A DNA stretch of 64,000 nt from Rhizobiaceae bacterium (lineage in GTDB: Bacteria > Pseudomonadota > Alphaproteobacteria > Rhizobiales > Rhizobiaceae): positions 1 to 64,000 of the forward strand of contig JAEPMJ010000002.1 of assembly GCA_017644005.1 (NCBI GenBank). Reading direction: 5' to 3'. Under the pieces are notes generated by a model. It was not told the origin of the DNA. It saw only the letters and a list, made by a program, of their open reading frames with translations, and did no database searches. Below are positions 1 to 12,285 of the stretch, piece by piece; position 1 is the first letter of the stretch; every line of letters starts with the position of its first letter. Position numbers and translations under genes: made by a program.

Positions 1-2358
1 GGTCGCCAGCGGCCATGGGTCAATGAAAGCCTGCGCCGCCTGCTTTATTTCGGCGAGGCGCCAAAGCCGGTCGAAGGCGCCGAAGGCGACATCCTAACCG
101 AGCGACGCCAGCTGCTGCTGTCGATCGCGGCGTTGCCGGACTTCAAGCGCAAACAGGTGGAGCGCATCGCCTCGAATGGCGGCGTGCCGATGGATGCCAT
201 ATTCGGCATGTTGCGTGCTCTCGGACGCGATGCGCCGGACGATCCGGCCGAACTTGAAAAACTGCTTCGCGAGCAGACCGTTCGTCTTAAGGAAATTCTC
301 CAGCGTAGCGCGACCCTTTCAAGTACGGACCCGGAAATAGTCCGTTTCACCAGACTTGCCGATCTCGCCATGGAAGAAGGAGCTTTCGATTCCAACCTGC
401 GATTTCGAGAGGCTGCCAGAGCTCGCTTCGAAGCGATTGAGGGGAGACTCGATCAAGTCGAGAACGAAATTCGAGAACGGCGTCTGGAGGGCGGCGACGT
501 ACTCGCAAAAACAGCCGACGCGCACTTGCTGTTGTCAGATTATCTGGCCGCCGCCGACAATTATCGAAAGGCCTTTGACCAAGTCAGACGATGGGATCGA
601 AGAACCGCCTGGGTCTATAAGGCGCGCGAAGCCAACGCGCTGCAATTTCACGGCGATCTCAACGCGGACAATGCCGGACTGTTGAGGTCGATATCGGCCT
701 ACAAAGAGGCCCTGCTCCTGGCGCCGCGAGATCAGGAGCCGGAGTTGTGGGCAGCGACGAATAATGATCTCGCGAACGCAATGTCCATCCTCGGCAGACG
801 CAAATCTGACCGGCACTTGATTGAGGGAGCGATATCCGCCTATCGAGCCGCGCTGGATGAGTTTGATCCCGATAGCCGTCGCCGCTATTGGGCCGGTCTG
901 CAAAACAACATCGGCGTTGCCTTCCAGCACCTCAGCCGCGCCGATGCCGGTACGGAGAACATTGAGCAAGCCATATCGACGTTCCGGCTGGCACTCGCTA
1001 GCCTCGATCCGGTGGAATACCCGCTTGACTGGGCAGAGGTAAAAAACAACCTCGGTAACGCGCTTCTTGTTCTTGGCAGAAGACAACCCCAAAACGGCGC
1101 GTTGGAAGAAGCGGTGGCGGTACATCGCGAAGCGCTGCAGGTCAGAACGCGGTCACGTTCATCCGCGTTGTGGGCAAAATCGCAAAACAATCTGGGAATG
1201 GCCCTCAGCGCGCTAGGAGAGCGAAATAAGGACCCAATTCTGCTAATTGAAGCCATTGGCGCGTTTCGCGCAGCTCTTGAGGAGCGCACCAGGGAGCAGG
1301 TGCCGCTTGAATGGGCCACTATCCAACACAACCTTGGAGCAGCCCTGCAAGAACTCGGGCAGATCGAGAACAACTGGACAACGCTAGGTTCAGCGCTTGA
1401 AGCCTATCGGCTGGCTCTTCAGGAACGCACGCGCGCTCGCGTTCCAGTGGACTGGGCGAGCACCAAAAACTTGGTCGGTACCGTTTTGTCCAAAATCGGT
1501 GAGTTACGACGAGACCCGATCCAACTCGAAAAGGCTATCGTTGCGTACCGAGCGGCTCTCCAAGTGCGAGCGCGTGAACGGTCTCCGCTCGGGTGGGCCG
1601 AAATCCAGGGTAACCTCGGCATCGCGCTGCACCTCTTGGGTGAGCTTAAGAACGACCCTGCGTATACGCGGGAAGCGTTGTCCGCTTTTCATTCGAAACT
1701 TGAAGTCTACAATCGCGCCCGGTCGTTGCTTGATTGGGGACGGACGCAGTTCAATGTCGCGCTCGCTCTAAGCAACCTTGGCGCGCGCGAAGCTGACCAA
1801 TCCCTGCTTCGCGAGGCGGCGGCAACATTTCAGCTCGCCATGGAAGGATTGCCGCTTGAACAGGTGCCGCTCGAATGGGCCGCGGCCCAACTCAATCTTG
1901 GCAATGTGCTTTTTCGCCTCGCTCTTCACGAACCTACGACAGAAAACTTCAATGCGACCATCTCGGCGTATGAAGCCGCATTGACGCGGTGGACCCGCGA
2001 ACGCGCACCGCAAAATTGGGCAATGGCACAAGCCAACCTCGGCACTGCCTTGCTGAATTCGGGCCAGCGTAGAAACCACGTTGGCCATCTCGAAAGGGCA
2101 ATCGTAGCTCTGCGTGCGGCGCAGCAGATACGTACGCCCGAGAAATCGCTCCTTCCTTGGGCGCAGCTCCAGGCAAAGCTGGGAACCACCCATTTGGAGC
2201 TGGCAACGCGAACCCACGAGATAGGTCAGGCGATGAAAGGTCTCGATGCCTTCGAACAAGCGATCCGGGTACTGAACGCAGCCGGGAACTCAGGCTACGA
2301 TGAGTTCTTCAAAGGCAAGATCGCCGAAGCAAGATCGACCGCAGCGCAGTTGCGATAG
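1..2358 (+). CDS. Caspase-family (peptidase C14) protein with C-terminal TPR repeats, 5' end outside the window
   Basis: The frame is open from base 1 and ends at the TAG at 2356-2358, so the N-terminus is missing. The first visible residues read Q-R-P-W-V-N-E-S-L, the sequence that closes the caspase-like domain in bacterial C14 proteins. The same Q-R-P-W-V-R-S-S occurs in the second caspase gene of this window (6786-9014). The rest is about eleven TPR-like units of roughly 50 residues, each with the pattern W-A-x-x-x-x-N-L-G followed by A-I-x-A-Y-R-x-A-L. Such proteins combine a cysteine protease with a protein-binding scaffold. Role and partners are not known. The caspase His and Cys lie outside the window, so activity cannot be judged. 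Confidence 0.82.
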   Translation, partial: GRQRPWVNESLRRLLYFGEAPKPVEGAEGDILTERRQLLLSIAALPDFKRKQVERIASNGGVPMDAIFGMLRALGRDAPDDPAELEKLLREQTVRLKEILQRSATLSSTDPEIVRFTRLADLAMEEGAFDSNLRFREAARARFEAIEGRLDQVENEIRERRLEGGDVLAKTADAHLLLSDYLAAADNYRKAFDQVRRWDRRTAWVYKAREANALQFHGDLNADNAGLLRSISAYKEALLLAPRDQEPELWAATNNDLANAMSILGRRKSDRHLIEGAISAYRAALDEFDPDSRRRYWAGLQNNIGVAFQHLSRADAGTENIEQAISTFRLALASLDPVEYPLDWAEVKNNLGNALLVLGRRQPQNGALEEAVAVHREALQVRTRSRSSALWAKSQNNLGMALSALGERNKDPILLIEAIGAFRAALEERTREQVPLEWATIQHNLGAALQELGQIENNWTTLGSALEAYRLALQERTRARVPVDWASTKNLVGTVLSKIGELRRDPIQLEKAIVAYRAALQVRARERSPLGWAEIQGNLGIALHLLGELKNDPAYTREALSAFHSKLEVYNRARSLLDWGRTQFNVALALSNLGAREADQSLLREAAATFQLAMEGLPLEQVPLEWAAAQLNLGNVLFRLALHEPTTENFNATISAYEAALTRWTRERAPQNWAMAQANLGTALLNSGQRRNHVGHLERAIVALRAAQQIRTPEKSLLPWAQLQAKLGTTHLELATRTHEIGQAMKGLDAFEQAIRVLNAAGNSGYDEFFKGKIAEARSTAAQLR

Positions 2359-2632
2359 GGCTACCGCATGCCAGGCGGCGCGGTCAGCGCAACATGTTTG
2401 CGTATCACGGCCCCGGTCTCAGGGCTGCCGGCAAAACGGATACCGGCCGCGAAAGCGCAGTCAATCTGACGCGTATCGAAGCGGCGCCCGAAGCACTTGA
2501 GCAAACGCTGTCGGCAGGGGTTCCCTACCCGCGCGCCATACCCTATAGAGCGCGCCTAGCCTGAACATCCACTTCATGCACTCCGCCTCGAAAAACCGGG
2601 CGGAAAAGCGCGCGCCGAGCCGGAACCCGAAA

Positions 2633-6127
<3,495 letters not shown>

Positions 6128-6133
6128 GAGGCG

Positions 6134-6391
6134 ATGGCGAAACCGGTCCGCTTCACCGCCCATGCCGAAACCGTGCTGCGGGAGCGGAGGCTTGAGCGGG
6201 AGTGGATCGAACGCGCGGCGCAGTCGCCTGAATGGACCGAAAGCGACCGCGCCAATCCGGAGGCCGAACGCCGCTTTCGCGCCGTGCCGGAGCGCGACGG
6301 CCGCATCCTTCGCGTCGTATGCGTGGAAACCGGCAGCGAAATCCGTATAATATCGGCGTTTCTCGACCGGAAGGCCCGGAGGCCGGAATGA
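6134..6391 (+). CDS. DUF4258 domain protein (possible toxin-like partner of the next gene)
   Basis: An 85-residue protein starting 6 bases after the carB stop. It has the DUF4258 pattern: an early H-A-x-x-V-L-R-E-R-R-L, a central R-F-R-A-V-P-E-R-D-G-R-I-L-R-V-V, and a closing I-I-S-A-F-L-D-R-K. Its stop overlaps the start of the DUF2283 gene as ATGA, so the two are probably translated together. DUF4258/DUF2283 pairs recur in bacterial genomes and resemble toxin-antitoxin modules in size and layout, but I know of no proven activity for this pair. It lies between the carB end and a second partial carB end, which suggests it arrived with an insertion. Confidence 0.75.
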   Translation: MAKPVRFTAHAETVLRERRLEREWIERAAQSPEWTESDRANPEAERRFRAVPERDGRILRVVCVETGSEIRIISAFLDRKARRPE

Positions 6392-6582
6392 AACCTGTCG
6401 TTCAGTATGATGAAGCCGCCAACGCGGCCTATATCCGCTTTTCGACCGAAAACGTGCTGGAAAGCGAAGAGGTCTCCGAAGGCATCGTCCTCGACTATGA
6501 TTCCGAGGGCCGCATCGTCGGCATGGAAGTGCTCGACGCCCGCCGCAATCTGCCGCCCGCCGCGCTCACCGAGGCTGCGTAA
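6388..6582 (+). CDS. DUF2283 domain protein
   Basis: A 64-residue acidic protein starting at the ATG at 6388, inside the stop codon of the upstream DUF4258 gene. It shows the DUF2283 pattern: Y-D-E-A-A-N-A-A-Y-I-R-F near the start, then V-S-E-G-I-V-L-D-Y-D-S-E-G-R-I-V-G-M-E-V-L-D-A. It would be the antitoxin-like half if the pair is a toxin-antitoxin module, which is inference. A longer reading from 6232 is possible in this frame, but the 4-base overlap and the domain boundary favour 6388. Confidence 0.78.
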   Translation: MKPVVQYDEAANAAYIRFSTENVLESEEVSEGIVLDYDSEGRIVGMEVLDARRNLPPAALTEAA

Positions 6583-6591
6583 GTTTTTCTG

Positions 6592-6768
6592 GACGGCTAG
6601 AAGGCTGTGTCGGACTCCAAGTCGCTATGGGGAGCGGCCACGCTGATGCAGAAAGTGCCGTATTATACGACGATGGCCGGCGCTGCCGCCGTCGCCGAAG
6701 TTATCGCTGCGCTGCAGGCGGGGAGCCTGGAGGTCCGGCCGTTGCAGGGGTATTTTTTGGGGGCCTAG
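6592..6768 (+). pseudogene. Second, partial copy of the carB 3' end
   Basis: Read in frame, this stretch gives K-A-V-S-D-S-K-S-L, then [21 protein letters not shown], and ends [11 protein letters not shown]. That matches the CarB C-terminus encoded at 5963-6124. By eye about 85 percent of bases match over roughly 162, with one 3-base insertion. Most differences fall at silent third positions, so the copy probably diverged while still part of a working carB rather than decaying in place. It has an early in-frame TAG and no N-terminal part, so it cannot be functional. Together with the carB end it brackets the DUF4258-DUF2283 pair as direct repeats. Confidence 0.85.
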
Positions 6769-6785
6769 AAGGCTGGGCCGCAGTG

Positions 6786-9014
6786 TTAGGGCACGGGCGG
6801 CCAGTACCGTAGTCGGCCGGTCTCAAGCTGAGTTTGCATCTCTGGCGTCAACTGGTTCACTGCGGCTTCAATGAGGGCATCTCCACCGGGAACATACTTC
6901 CAGATGTCTGTTCCGCTGTCGAAGGAGTCAAATCCTAGCAAATTTTCGTCAAAGTCATAGACAGCGCCGTTAGTTGGCACTTCGGTCATAATCCCCTCAG
7001 GCACTGGAACAGCCATCGCATCGCGCGCGGAAAGGAAACGCCATCCGCCGGACAGGGCCAAGGCCACCGTTTCGCCAGTTGGATCGAAGCGATGCGGCGC
7101 AAATTGCGGATTTACAATATTGGCAATCTCCCTGCCCGTCTCTAGATTGTACAAGTAAAAAACGGCACGATCATTGTTGTTGTCGTAAATATTTAAAGAC
7201 GCGGCGTTTTGCGAGACTGAGAATTGTGCAGCCTCACCGATACCACCTCCTAGCGGAGTAAAGAATTTACTTCCGACATGTTCTGTATCGATATTGTATA
7301 TTGCACCTATGCCGCCAAATTTATTGCAATAACAGTGCTTGACAAACCCAATATGCTCGTCATCAATGAACGAAACCTGTGGCGACTCGCCAGTTAAAGC
7401 ATCAATTTCATCAAGCATCGAGAACTTTTCGTAGTATTCGCTGGCAATTTCGGAAGTTGTAAACGCTTCATGAACGTCTTGCAGAGTAAGTCTGTCAATT
7501 AGCTCTTTAGTTTTGGTATTCCAGATGCTTGCTATATCAACTTCGCCGCCAATCGTTGCGAGCAGGCTTCCGTCTCTGTTCAGTGCAACACTTGCGTTGC
7601 GATTCTCCGGAGATAAATCTCCTTCACGTAGGCGAACGGCACCGCCAAATTCCCAAATGAGGCCTGCATCATTGGCATCCCATACCGAGACCGTGTTGTT
7701 ATTACCAATGGAAGCAATCTTGCTGCCGTCCGCTGAAAAGACGAGCCCGCCCTGCAGGCGGTAAGCCGACTCTCCCTGCATTGATGACAAGGTTCCGACC
7801 CGGTCGCCCGTCGTTGTATCCCACAGTTCGGCCAGCAACGTCCCATTCCCCGGCGCCTGAACTGTAATCACGCGGTCGCCTCGCGGCGAAATGCTGACAC
7901 CGGAAACTCCCGGCTTGGCTTTGATGCGCACGTTGCTGGACCGCAATGCCTCGCCCAATGCCCGCTCTGCAATGCGAAACTGATCACCCAGGCGCTTAGC
8001 CGGTACGTCCGGGATAGCCATGACGGCGCTGAAAATCGCACTGGCGCGATCGCCCACGTTCAAACGATCCCTCGCCTTCGCCGCCAACAATTCTGATGCA
8101 GCGACGGCTTCACTGGTTGTGAGATCGCCGTTCAGCTTGAGCATATGGCTGAACGAAGACCTGACCCAGGGTCTCTGCGAAAAGCCCGTTTCTTCTTCAA
8201 CTGAGCGAGTCACCTCGCTTAAGACCTGCTGGATCGGAAGGCCTGGCGTTCGTAGTGACTCTTGAAGCGCACGTGAAAACGGACTCATTGATCCTTCGCC
8301 GTCAAAGGCCACGGCGTTGGGCGAAGCCGAATATGCAATAAGTACGCCTCGCGGATGTGTTGTAGAAACCTCCTGAAGAGGTTTGTTATTGACGAAGGGA
8401 ACCGCGCCACGTCCGGTTTCTGGCGAAAGTCCCTGGGCGACGTTATCACCGTACGGGTTGGTACGACAGGCATCGAGAAGCACAATTGTCGCTAGGGATT
8501 CGGCCTGGGAGAGAGCGACAAGGGGCGCTAATGCGACTACACCCTGTGCCTCGTGTGCATTGCTCCCCGCATCCTTAGTAAGAAGAAAATTTTCGTCATC
8601 TATCTGAATTCCATGTCCCGAAAAATGCAACAAGGCAATATCCACGTCATCCAACATCTCGGACCATTTATCCCGACAAGCTTCAAACTCGTGCTGAGTG
8701 GCGTCGAGCGACCGAAGGACGGTGAAACCAAGCAAACGGAGCGTTTCGGTCATTGCGATAGCGTCATTCACGGGATTGGGAAGTTCGCTTACATGTAGAT
8801 ACGCGCCGATGCCCGCGACAAACGCAACCCGACTTTGCTCTCGCCCGTCGGCGTTGATCATCAGGCGCGGTGGAATTCCGTCCACATGAGGCGCGAATTG
8901 AGCGCAGTGCGATTGTTCGATCACGTCATCGGCAAGGACATGTTTGCCCCAAAGTACCATAGTAATGAGGGAGAACGCGAATAGCGCAGTACTTACCGAA
9001 CCTGGAATCTTCAT
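6786..9014 (-). CDS. Caspase-family (peptidase C14) protein with signal peptide and WD40-like tail
   Basis: A 742-residue protein. Residues 1-28 form a signal peptide, so it is likely periplasmic. Residues 60-295 form a caspase-like domain with both catalytic residues present: His134 in H-F-S-G-H-G and Cys183 in L-L-D-A-C-R-T-N-P. The domain closes with Q-R-P-W-V at 280-284. From about residue 360 onward come WD40-like blades (for example S-I-S-P-R-G-D-R-V-I-T-V and V-F-S-A-D-G-S-K-I-A-S-I-G, with V-S-V-W-D). The gene is visibly richer in A+T than its neighbours, for example near 7140-7330, which suggests horizontal transfer. It lies opposite in direction to the other caspase gene, with carB between them. 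Substrate unknown. Confidence 0.88.
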   Translation of the reverse strand: MKIPGSVSTALFAFSLITMVLWGKHVLADDVIEQSHCAQFAPHVDGIPPRLMINADGREQSRVAFVAGIGAYLHVSELPNPVNDAIAMTETLRLLGFTVLRSLDATQHEFEACRDKWSEMLDDVDIALLHFSGHGIQIDDENFLLTKDAGSNAHEAQGVVALAPLVALSQAESLATIVLLDACRTNPYGDNVAQGLSPETGRGAVPFVNNKPLQEVSTTHPRGVLIAYSASPNAVAFDGEGSMSPFSRALQESLRTPGLPIQQVLSEVTRSVEEETGFSQRPWVRSSFSHMLKLNGDLTTSEAVAASELLAAKARDRLNVGDRASAIFSAVMAIPDVPAKRLGDQFRIAERALGEALRSSNVRIKAKPGVSGVSISPRGDRVITVQAPGNGTLLAELWDTTTGDRVGTLSSMQGESAYRLQGGLVFSADGSKIASIGNNNTVSVWDANDAGLIWEFGGAVRLREGDLSPENRNASVALNRDGSLLATIGGEVDIASIWNTKTKELIDRLTLQDVHEAFTTSEIASEYYEKFSMLDEIDALTGESPQVSFIDDEHIGFVKHCYCNKFGGIGAIYNIDTEHVGSKFFTPLGGGIGEAAQFSVSQNAASLNIYDNNNDRAVFYLYNLETGREIANIVNPQFAPHRFDPTGETVALALSGGWRFLSARDAMAVPVPEGIMTEVPTNGAVYDFDENLLGFDSFDSGTDIWKYVPGGDALIEAAVNQLTPEMQTQLETGRLRYWPPVP

Positions 9015-9506
9015 CGATTGGCCTCACTTCCCTGAAGGTGAGGGTATCCGGAAGCTCATACATTTCAAGTGATAGAAGATGACTGAACATGTCCGGCTAA
9101 TCGTCAATTACGACAGTGGTTGCGCCGCAGTCGCTGAAGGCTCAATGGACAACGATCTTTCGATCGATCTGGTTTGTTTTTGCAGCCTAGCAACGATCGG
9201 CGCCTCTCCGCCGTAAACCGGAGCGTGAGCGGAGGCTCTCTGGGGTCCATCAGGACTCCAGCGAAGATCACCACCGTTCCGGAATGGATACCGGCTCGCG
9301 GTCGCAAGCTCCGTTGGCCGGGATGACGGCGGTGGTAGCGGCTCCGGCTAATCGCAGACGCCGCGTGGACAAATTTGCCCCGGAAACAATTCTCATCCCC
9401 ACCAACCCCCTTGCCCTACTGCCGATTGCCCACTCACCACCCACGTTTCTATCCCCGCTCCCCAAAACCCCTCCGACAATGCCCGCAGACCAACGGCGAG
9501 GCTGGA
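9015..9506. other. Non-coding stretch with one interspersed repeat
   Basis: About 490 bases between the divergent caspase gene and the next forward gene. Apart from the 45-base repeat at 9284-9328 I see no convincing gene, tRNA or terminator; the open frames here lack starts with ribosome binding sites and overlap the repeat. Confidence 0.6.
9284..9328 (+). repeat. 45-base interspersed repeat, copy 1
   Basis: Matches 10395-10439 at 43 of 45 positions. It begins ATGGATACCGGCTCGCGG and ends GGCCGGGATGACG. Elements of this kind are scattered between genes in many Rhizobiales genomes. Confidence 0.85.
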
Positions 9507-10244
9507 ATGGACTGGGCACTGGCAATCAGACGCAACCGGGAGGCGCTTTCGCGCATTCTCGCGGCGCTGTTCCCGCTTGTCGGGCTCAATGACAGTCCTC
9601 ATCCTGAGGCGCTCGCCGAAGGCGAGCCTCGAAGGGTGCCCCGCCACTTGCATGCCTATGCGCTGCGCATTCTGCGCGCCGCCGAATCCGCCATCCGTCG
9701 TCTCATCGTGATTGCCGCGCAGGATGTCGTGGCGCGTCCGGCCGGCGGTACATGGCCTCCTTCCTCTCCCCCGCAACGAGAGGGAGAGGAGCCGAGCGAA
9801 AGCGAGGTGGAGTTGGGGCAAAGCCTCCGCATCCCCGCCTTCCCGCTGCTCGACCCGCTGAAGAGGTTCCGTTTCGAACCACCGAGGCACGCCTCGAAAT
9901 TCATGCCGCGCATCTGCGTGGTGGGCGTCAACGAGCCGGCGCCAACCCACGAAAAGCCGGTCATCTCTCCAGACGATCCGGTCGATGCGACGAGCCTCTG
10001 CCGCCGCCTGCTTTCGTCGCGCCGCGCACTCGCCAACCTGCCGCGCGAGGCACGCCGCCTTGCCCGCTGGCATCAGCGCAACAGGCTCGGGCTCCTCCCG
10101 ACCCAGGGTCGCGGCCGCGTCTCGCCGCTGCGCATCGGCCACCCGCCCGGCAGGCGAAAGCGATCAACCCACTTGGTCGACGACATATTGAAGGAATGCC
10201 AGGCACTGGCGCTGGACGTTCTGTCCCCTGCCGATACGTCGTGA
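9507..10244 (+). CDS. Conserved hypothetical protein with in-frame palindromic insertions
   Basis: The likely start is the ATG at 9507 (M-D-W-A-L-A-I-R-R-N-R-E-A-L), giving 245 residues; the frame is open further upstream but runs through low-complexity sequence. The product is rich in Arg, with blocks such as A-E-S-A-I-R-R-L-I-V-I-A-A and L-P-R-E-A-R-R-L-A-R-W, and a C-terminal H-L-V-D-D-I-L-K-E-C-Q-A-L-A. I recall similar proteins of unknown function in Rhizobiales. Two segments look like repeat DNA that has entered the frame: 9598-9637 (giving S-P-H-P-E-A-L-A-E-G-E-P-R-R-V) and about 9757-9815 (giving P-S-S-P-P-Q-R-E-G-E-E-P-S-E-S-E). No function can be assigned. It is the only plausible gene in this repeat-rich stretch. 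Confidence 0.65.
   Translation: MDWALAIRRNREALSRILAALFPLVGLNDSPHPEALAEGEPRRVPRHLHAYALRILRAAESAIRRLIVIAAQDVVARPAGGTWPPSSPPQREGEEPSESEVELGQSLRIPAFPLLDPLKRFRFEPPRHASKFMPRICVVGVNEPAPTHEKPVISPDDPVDATSLCRRLLSSRRALANLPREARRLARWHQRNRLGLLPTQGRGRVSPLRIGHPPGRRKRSTHLVDDILKECQALALDVLSPADTS
9598..9637 (+). repeat. Palindromic element inside the coding frame
   Basis: Contains CATCCTGAGGCGCTCGCC followed by GGCGAGCCTCGAAGGGTG, an imperfect palindrome of a type I recognise as an intergenic repeat in Rhizobiales. Here it is read through in frame within the gene at 9507-10244. Confidence 0.65.
9763..9789 (+). repeat. Inverted repeat inside the coding frame
   Basis: Perfect arms CCTCTCCC (9763-9770) and GGGAGAGG (9782-9789), followed by an agccgagcgaaagcgagg-like tail typical of dispersed palindromes. 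It is read in frame within the gene at 9507-10244. Confidence 0.6.
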
Positions 10245-10321
10245 TCAGCCTGTTCGCGCATGGTGAGGGTGAAAAGCCTGCGGTGCGGGAACGATGAACC
10301 ATGAGCGAACGCCTCTCCGCG

Positions 10322-10362
10322 CGTCATCGCGGCCGAGCGAAGCGAGAGCCGGGACCCATTCC
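10322..10362 (-). repeat. Inverted, diverged copy of the 45-base repeat
   Basis: Reads CGTCATCGCGGCCGAGCG through GGGACCCATTCC, the reverse complement of the 45-base repeat family with several changes. With the copy at 10395-10439 it forms a large imperfect inverted repeat. Confidence 0.7.
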
Positions 10363-10394
10363 GTGACTGCCGTGCAGGTCACGACCGCTCAGGC

Positions 10395-10439
10395 ATGGAT
10401 CCCGGCTCGCGGTCGCAAGCTCCCTTGGCCGGGATGACG
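10395..10439 (+). repeat. 45-base interspersed repeat, copy 2
   Basis: 43 of 45 positions match the copy at 9284-9328. It pairs with the inverted copy at 10322-10362. The remaining sequence from 10245 to 10593 holds no convincing gene. Confidence 0.85.
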
Positions 10440-10549
10440 ATAGAGTACGGCCGTAGGCCGCAAGCCCGACCGTGCCGCGATGCGCAGCGAAGCGGAGCAC
10501 GCAAAACCAGGAGTCTCGGGCCTCATGGCCCGCCCCCGCGGACCCGGTG

Positions 10550-10570
10550 CCCCCGGACTTGCTCCGGGGG
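10550..10570. repeat. GC-rich perfect inverted repeat
   Basis: Arms CCCCCGGA (10550-10557) and TCCGGGGG (10563-10570) with a 5-base loop. It lies just past the stop of the hydrolase gene at 10594. It has no T-run on either strand, so it is more likely a dispersed palindrome than a terminator. Confidence 0.6.
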
Positions 10571-10593
10571 AACTCGGCGTGAGCGAGAAATAC

Positions 10594-11439
10594 CTATTCG
10601 AACATGCCCTTCGGCGTCTCGCCCTTCAGGAACGGGTCGATGAAACCCATCAGAAGGTCCACCTGGCCGATAATCGCCGTGTGCGCGGTGGCTGGCAGCA
10701 CCGCCAGCCGCGATTCGGGCAGCGGCTGGCCCATGTCGCCCATCACGCCGCCGCCAAGCAGTTTGAACAGCGCCACCGAATGCTCCAGCGTCATCACATC
10801 GGCGTCCCCGGTGATCACCAGCACTGGCGTCTCCAGCGCTTTCACCTCGGCTTCCCACTGAAGCGGCTCATGTTCGAGCGCGATCATTTTTTCGATGAAG
10901 GCGTCGTAACCATCCGGGTTCGGCGCCAGCGCCTCCCATTGCGCGCGAAACGGCTCGAAAATCGCTGGCGTCATCTGCGGAATGAAGGCCTTGTATTCAG
11001 GCTGCATGCCCTCGATGTCGAAGGCAACCGAGGCCGCGACCAGCTGATCGACCTTGTCGGGGTGGCGGATGGCGAGCTGCAGCCCGACCGCGGCACCCAT
11101 CGAATAGCCGACGATATCGGCCGTCTCCAGACCCACCGCGTCCATGAACGCCGCCACGTCGTCGGCGAGGTTCTCATAGGTGATCGGCCGGTCGATATCC
11201 TCGCTGCGGCCATGCCCCTGGAACTCCGGCACATAGACTTTGCGCGTCTTGGCCAGCGCGGGAATGATCCCGCCCATCGTCTCGATGTTCATGTGGGCGC
11301 CGTGCAGCACGATGATCGGCTCGCCCTCGCCCGACACCTCGTAATAGGTGTCGATGCCGTTCACTTCGATCCTGTCACCCTGGGCAAAAGCGGGCGCGGC
11401 GGCGAGCAGCGCGGCGGCAACAATGGTTTCACGCAGCAT
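10594..11439 (-). CDS. Secreted alpha/beta-fold hydrolase
   Basis: 281 residues. The start at 11439 is preceded by a clear AGGAGAAA ribosome binding site, and the product opens with a signal peptide (L-R-E-T-I-V-A-A-A-L-L-A-A-A-P-A-F-A). The fold is shown by V-L-H-G-A-H (oxyanion hole), G-Y-S-M-G-A-A (nucleophile Ser elbow), an Asp in I-T-G-D-A-D-V, and a late His in P-A-T-A-H-T. It is likely a periplasmic esterase or related hydrolase. Substrate cannot be read from the sequence. It is transcribed alone, with repeat DNA downstream. Confidence 0.85.
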   Translation of the reverse strand: MLRETIVAAALLAAAPAFAQGDRIEVNGIDTYYEVSGEGEPIIVLHGAHMNIETMGGIIPALAKTRKVYVPEFQGHGRSEDIDRPITYENLADDVAAFMDAVGLETADIVGYSMGAAVGLQLAIRHPDKVDQLVAASVAFDIEGMQPEYKAFIPQMTPAIFEPFRAQWEALAPNPDGYDAFIEKMIALEHEPLQWEAEVKALETPVLVITGDADVMTLEHSVALFKLLGGGVMGDMGQPLPESRLAVLPATAHTAIIGQVDLLMGFIDPFLKGETPKGMFE

Positions 11440-11530
11440 GATGTCTTTCTCCTCGAGCTTTGCGGGTTCGTTCGTCCTGACACGAGGACGGACACTGCCG
11501 CCGAAATCCGACAATGGCTGAGTTATTTTC

Positions 11531-12181
11531 TTAATTCACCCGCCGGCGGTCGCGGCCGAGCCCGGTCTCGTCGAGCAACCCGGCGGCCTTGGCGTCGTAA
11601 TAATAGCCGCGCGCGTAGAGCCGTACCGCCTGATCCTCGTCGCCGCCGGCCGTCAGATAGGCGCCGCGCAGATAGCGCACCGCGTATTTCAGGTTGGTTT
11701 CGGCATCGAGCAGTTCCTCCGGCGGGCCGGAGTGCCCCATGGTGCGCGCGGTCTGCGGCAAAATCTGCATCAGCCCCCAATAGGGTCCGTTGCGCGCCGC
11801 GGGGTCGAACGTGCTTTCGCGCTTCACCACGCGGCGCACCAGCCCTTCCGGCACGTCGTAATGTTCCGCATAACGCGCGATCAGCAGGTCGAGTTCCGGG
11901 CTGCGCGCCGCAACCCGGTCGGGGCCGAAGCGTCCGGCAGGTGCGAACACGGTGTCGGCGGAAGCCGGCGTCGGGCCGGCATAGGAGGCAAGAGCGAAGT
12001 CCTCGCCCCGCGCGGCGGGTACCGCATCGACAGTGTCGGGAAGCGCCGCTTCTTCCTGTGCAGCCGCCTGCAACTGCTCGGCCATTCCGCCGGACGACGT
12101 GCAGCCGCCGAGCGACAGCGCACCCAGCGTGAAAGCGAGCAACACGGATATCTGAGAAAGGAACTTGAGCGACGGGGACAT
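11531..12181 (-). CDS. Lytic transglycosylase lipoprotein (SLT domain)
   Basis: 216 residues from the ATG at 12181. The N-terminus is a lipoprotein signal (L-L-A-F-T-L-G-A-L-S-L-G-G-C), so the protein is probably membrane-anchored in the periplasm. Residues from about 95 show the SLT fold: catalytic Glu in R-V-V-K-R-E-S-T-F-D-P, then G-L-M-Q-I-L-P-Q-T-A-R and N-L-K-Y-A-V-R-Y-L. Such enzymes cleave peptidoglycan between N-acetylmuramic acid and N-acetylglucosamine with formation of the 1,6-anhydro product. The region between signal and catalytic domain is low in complexity. A TTG two codons upstream is possible but not supported by a ribosome binding site. Confidence 0.88.
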   Translation of the reverse strand: MSPSLKFLSQISVLLAFTLGALSLGGCTSSGGMAEQLQAAAQEEAALPDTVDAVPAARGEDFALASYAGPTPASADTVFAPAGRFGPDRVAARSPELDLLIARYAEHYDVPEGLVRRVVKRESTFDPAARNGPYWGLMQILPQTARTMGHSGPPEELLDAETNLKYAVRYLRGAYLTAGGDEDQAVRLYARGYYYDAKAAGLLDETGLGRDRRRVN

Positions 12182-12285
12182 GCGCAAACGACCGAAACCG
12201 GAAACTCCCCACCCGCCGCCCTCTTAGCGAAAGGAGGGGTTCGGCACAAGCGCAACCGGCCACCCGGCCAGAGCGGCGGCCGTCG

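Noticed and set aside
6134..9014. Insertion sequence or integrase driving the carB-end duplication
   Set aside because: No transposase, integrase or terminal inverted repeats can be read in this stretch.
9393..10142. 249-residue minus-strand frame in the repeat region
   Set aside because: Low-complexity and overlaps the better-supported forward gene; no start site or motif.
9284..10439. CRISPR array from the 45-base repeats
   Set aside because: Only two direct copies and one inverted copy, about 1 kb apart, with no regular spacers or cas genes.
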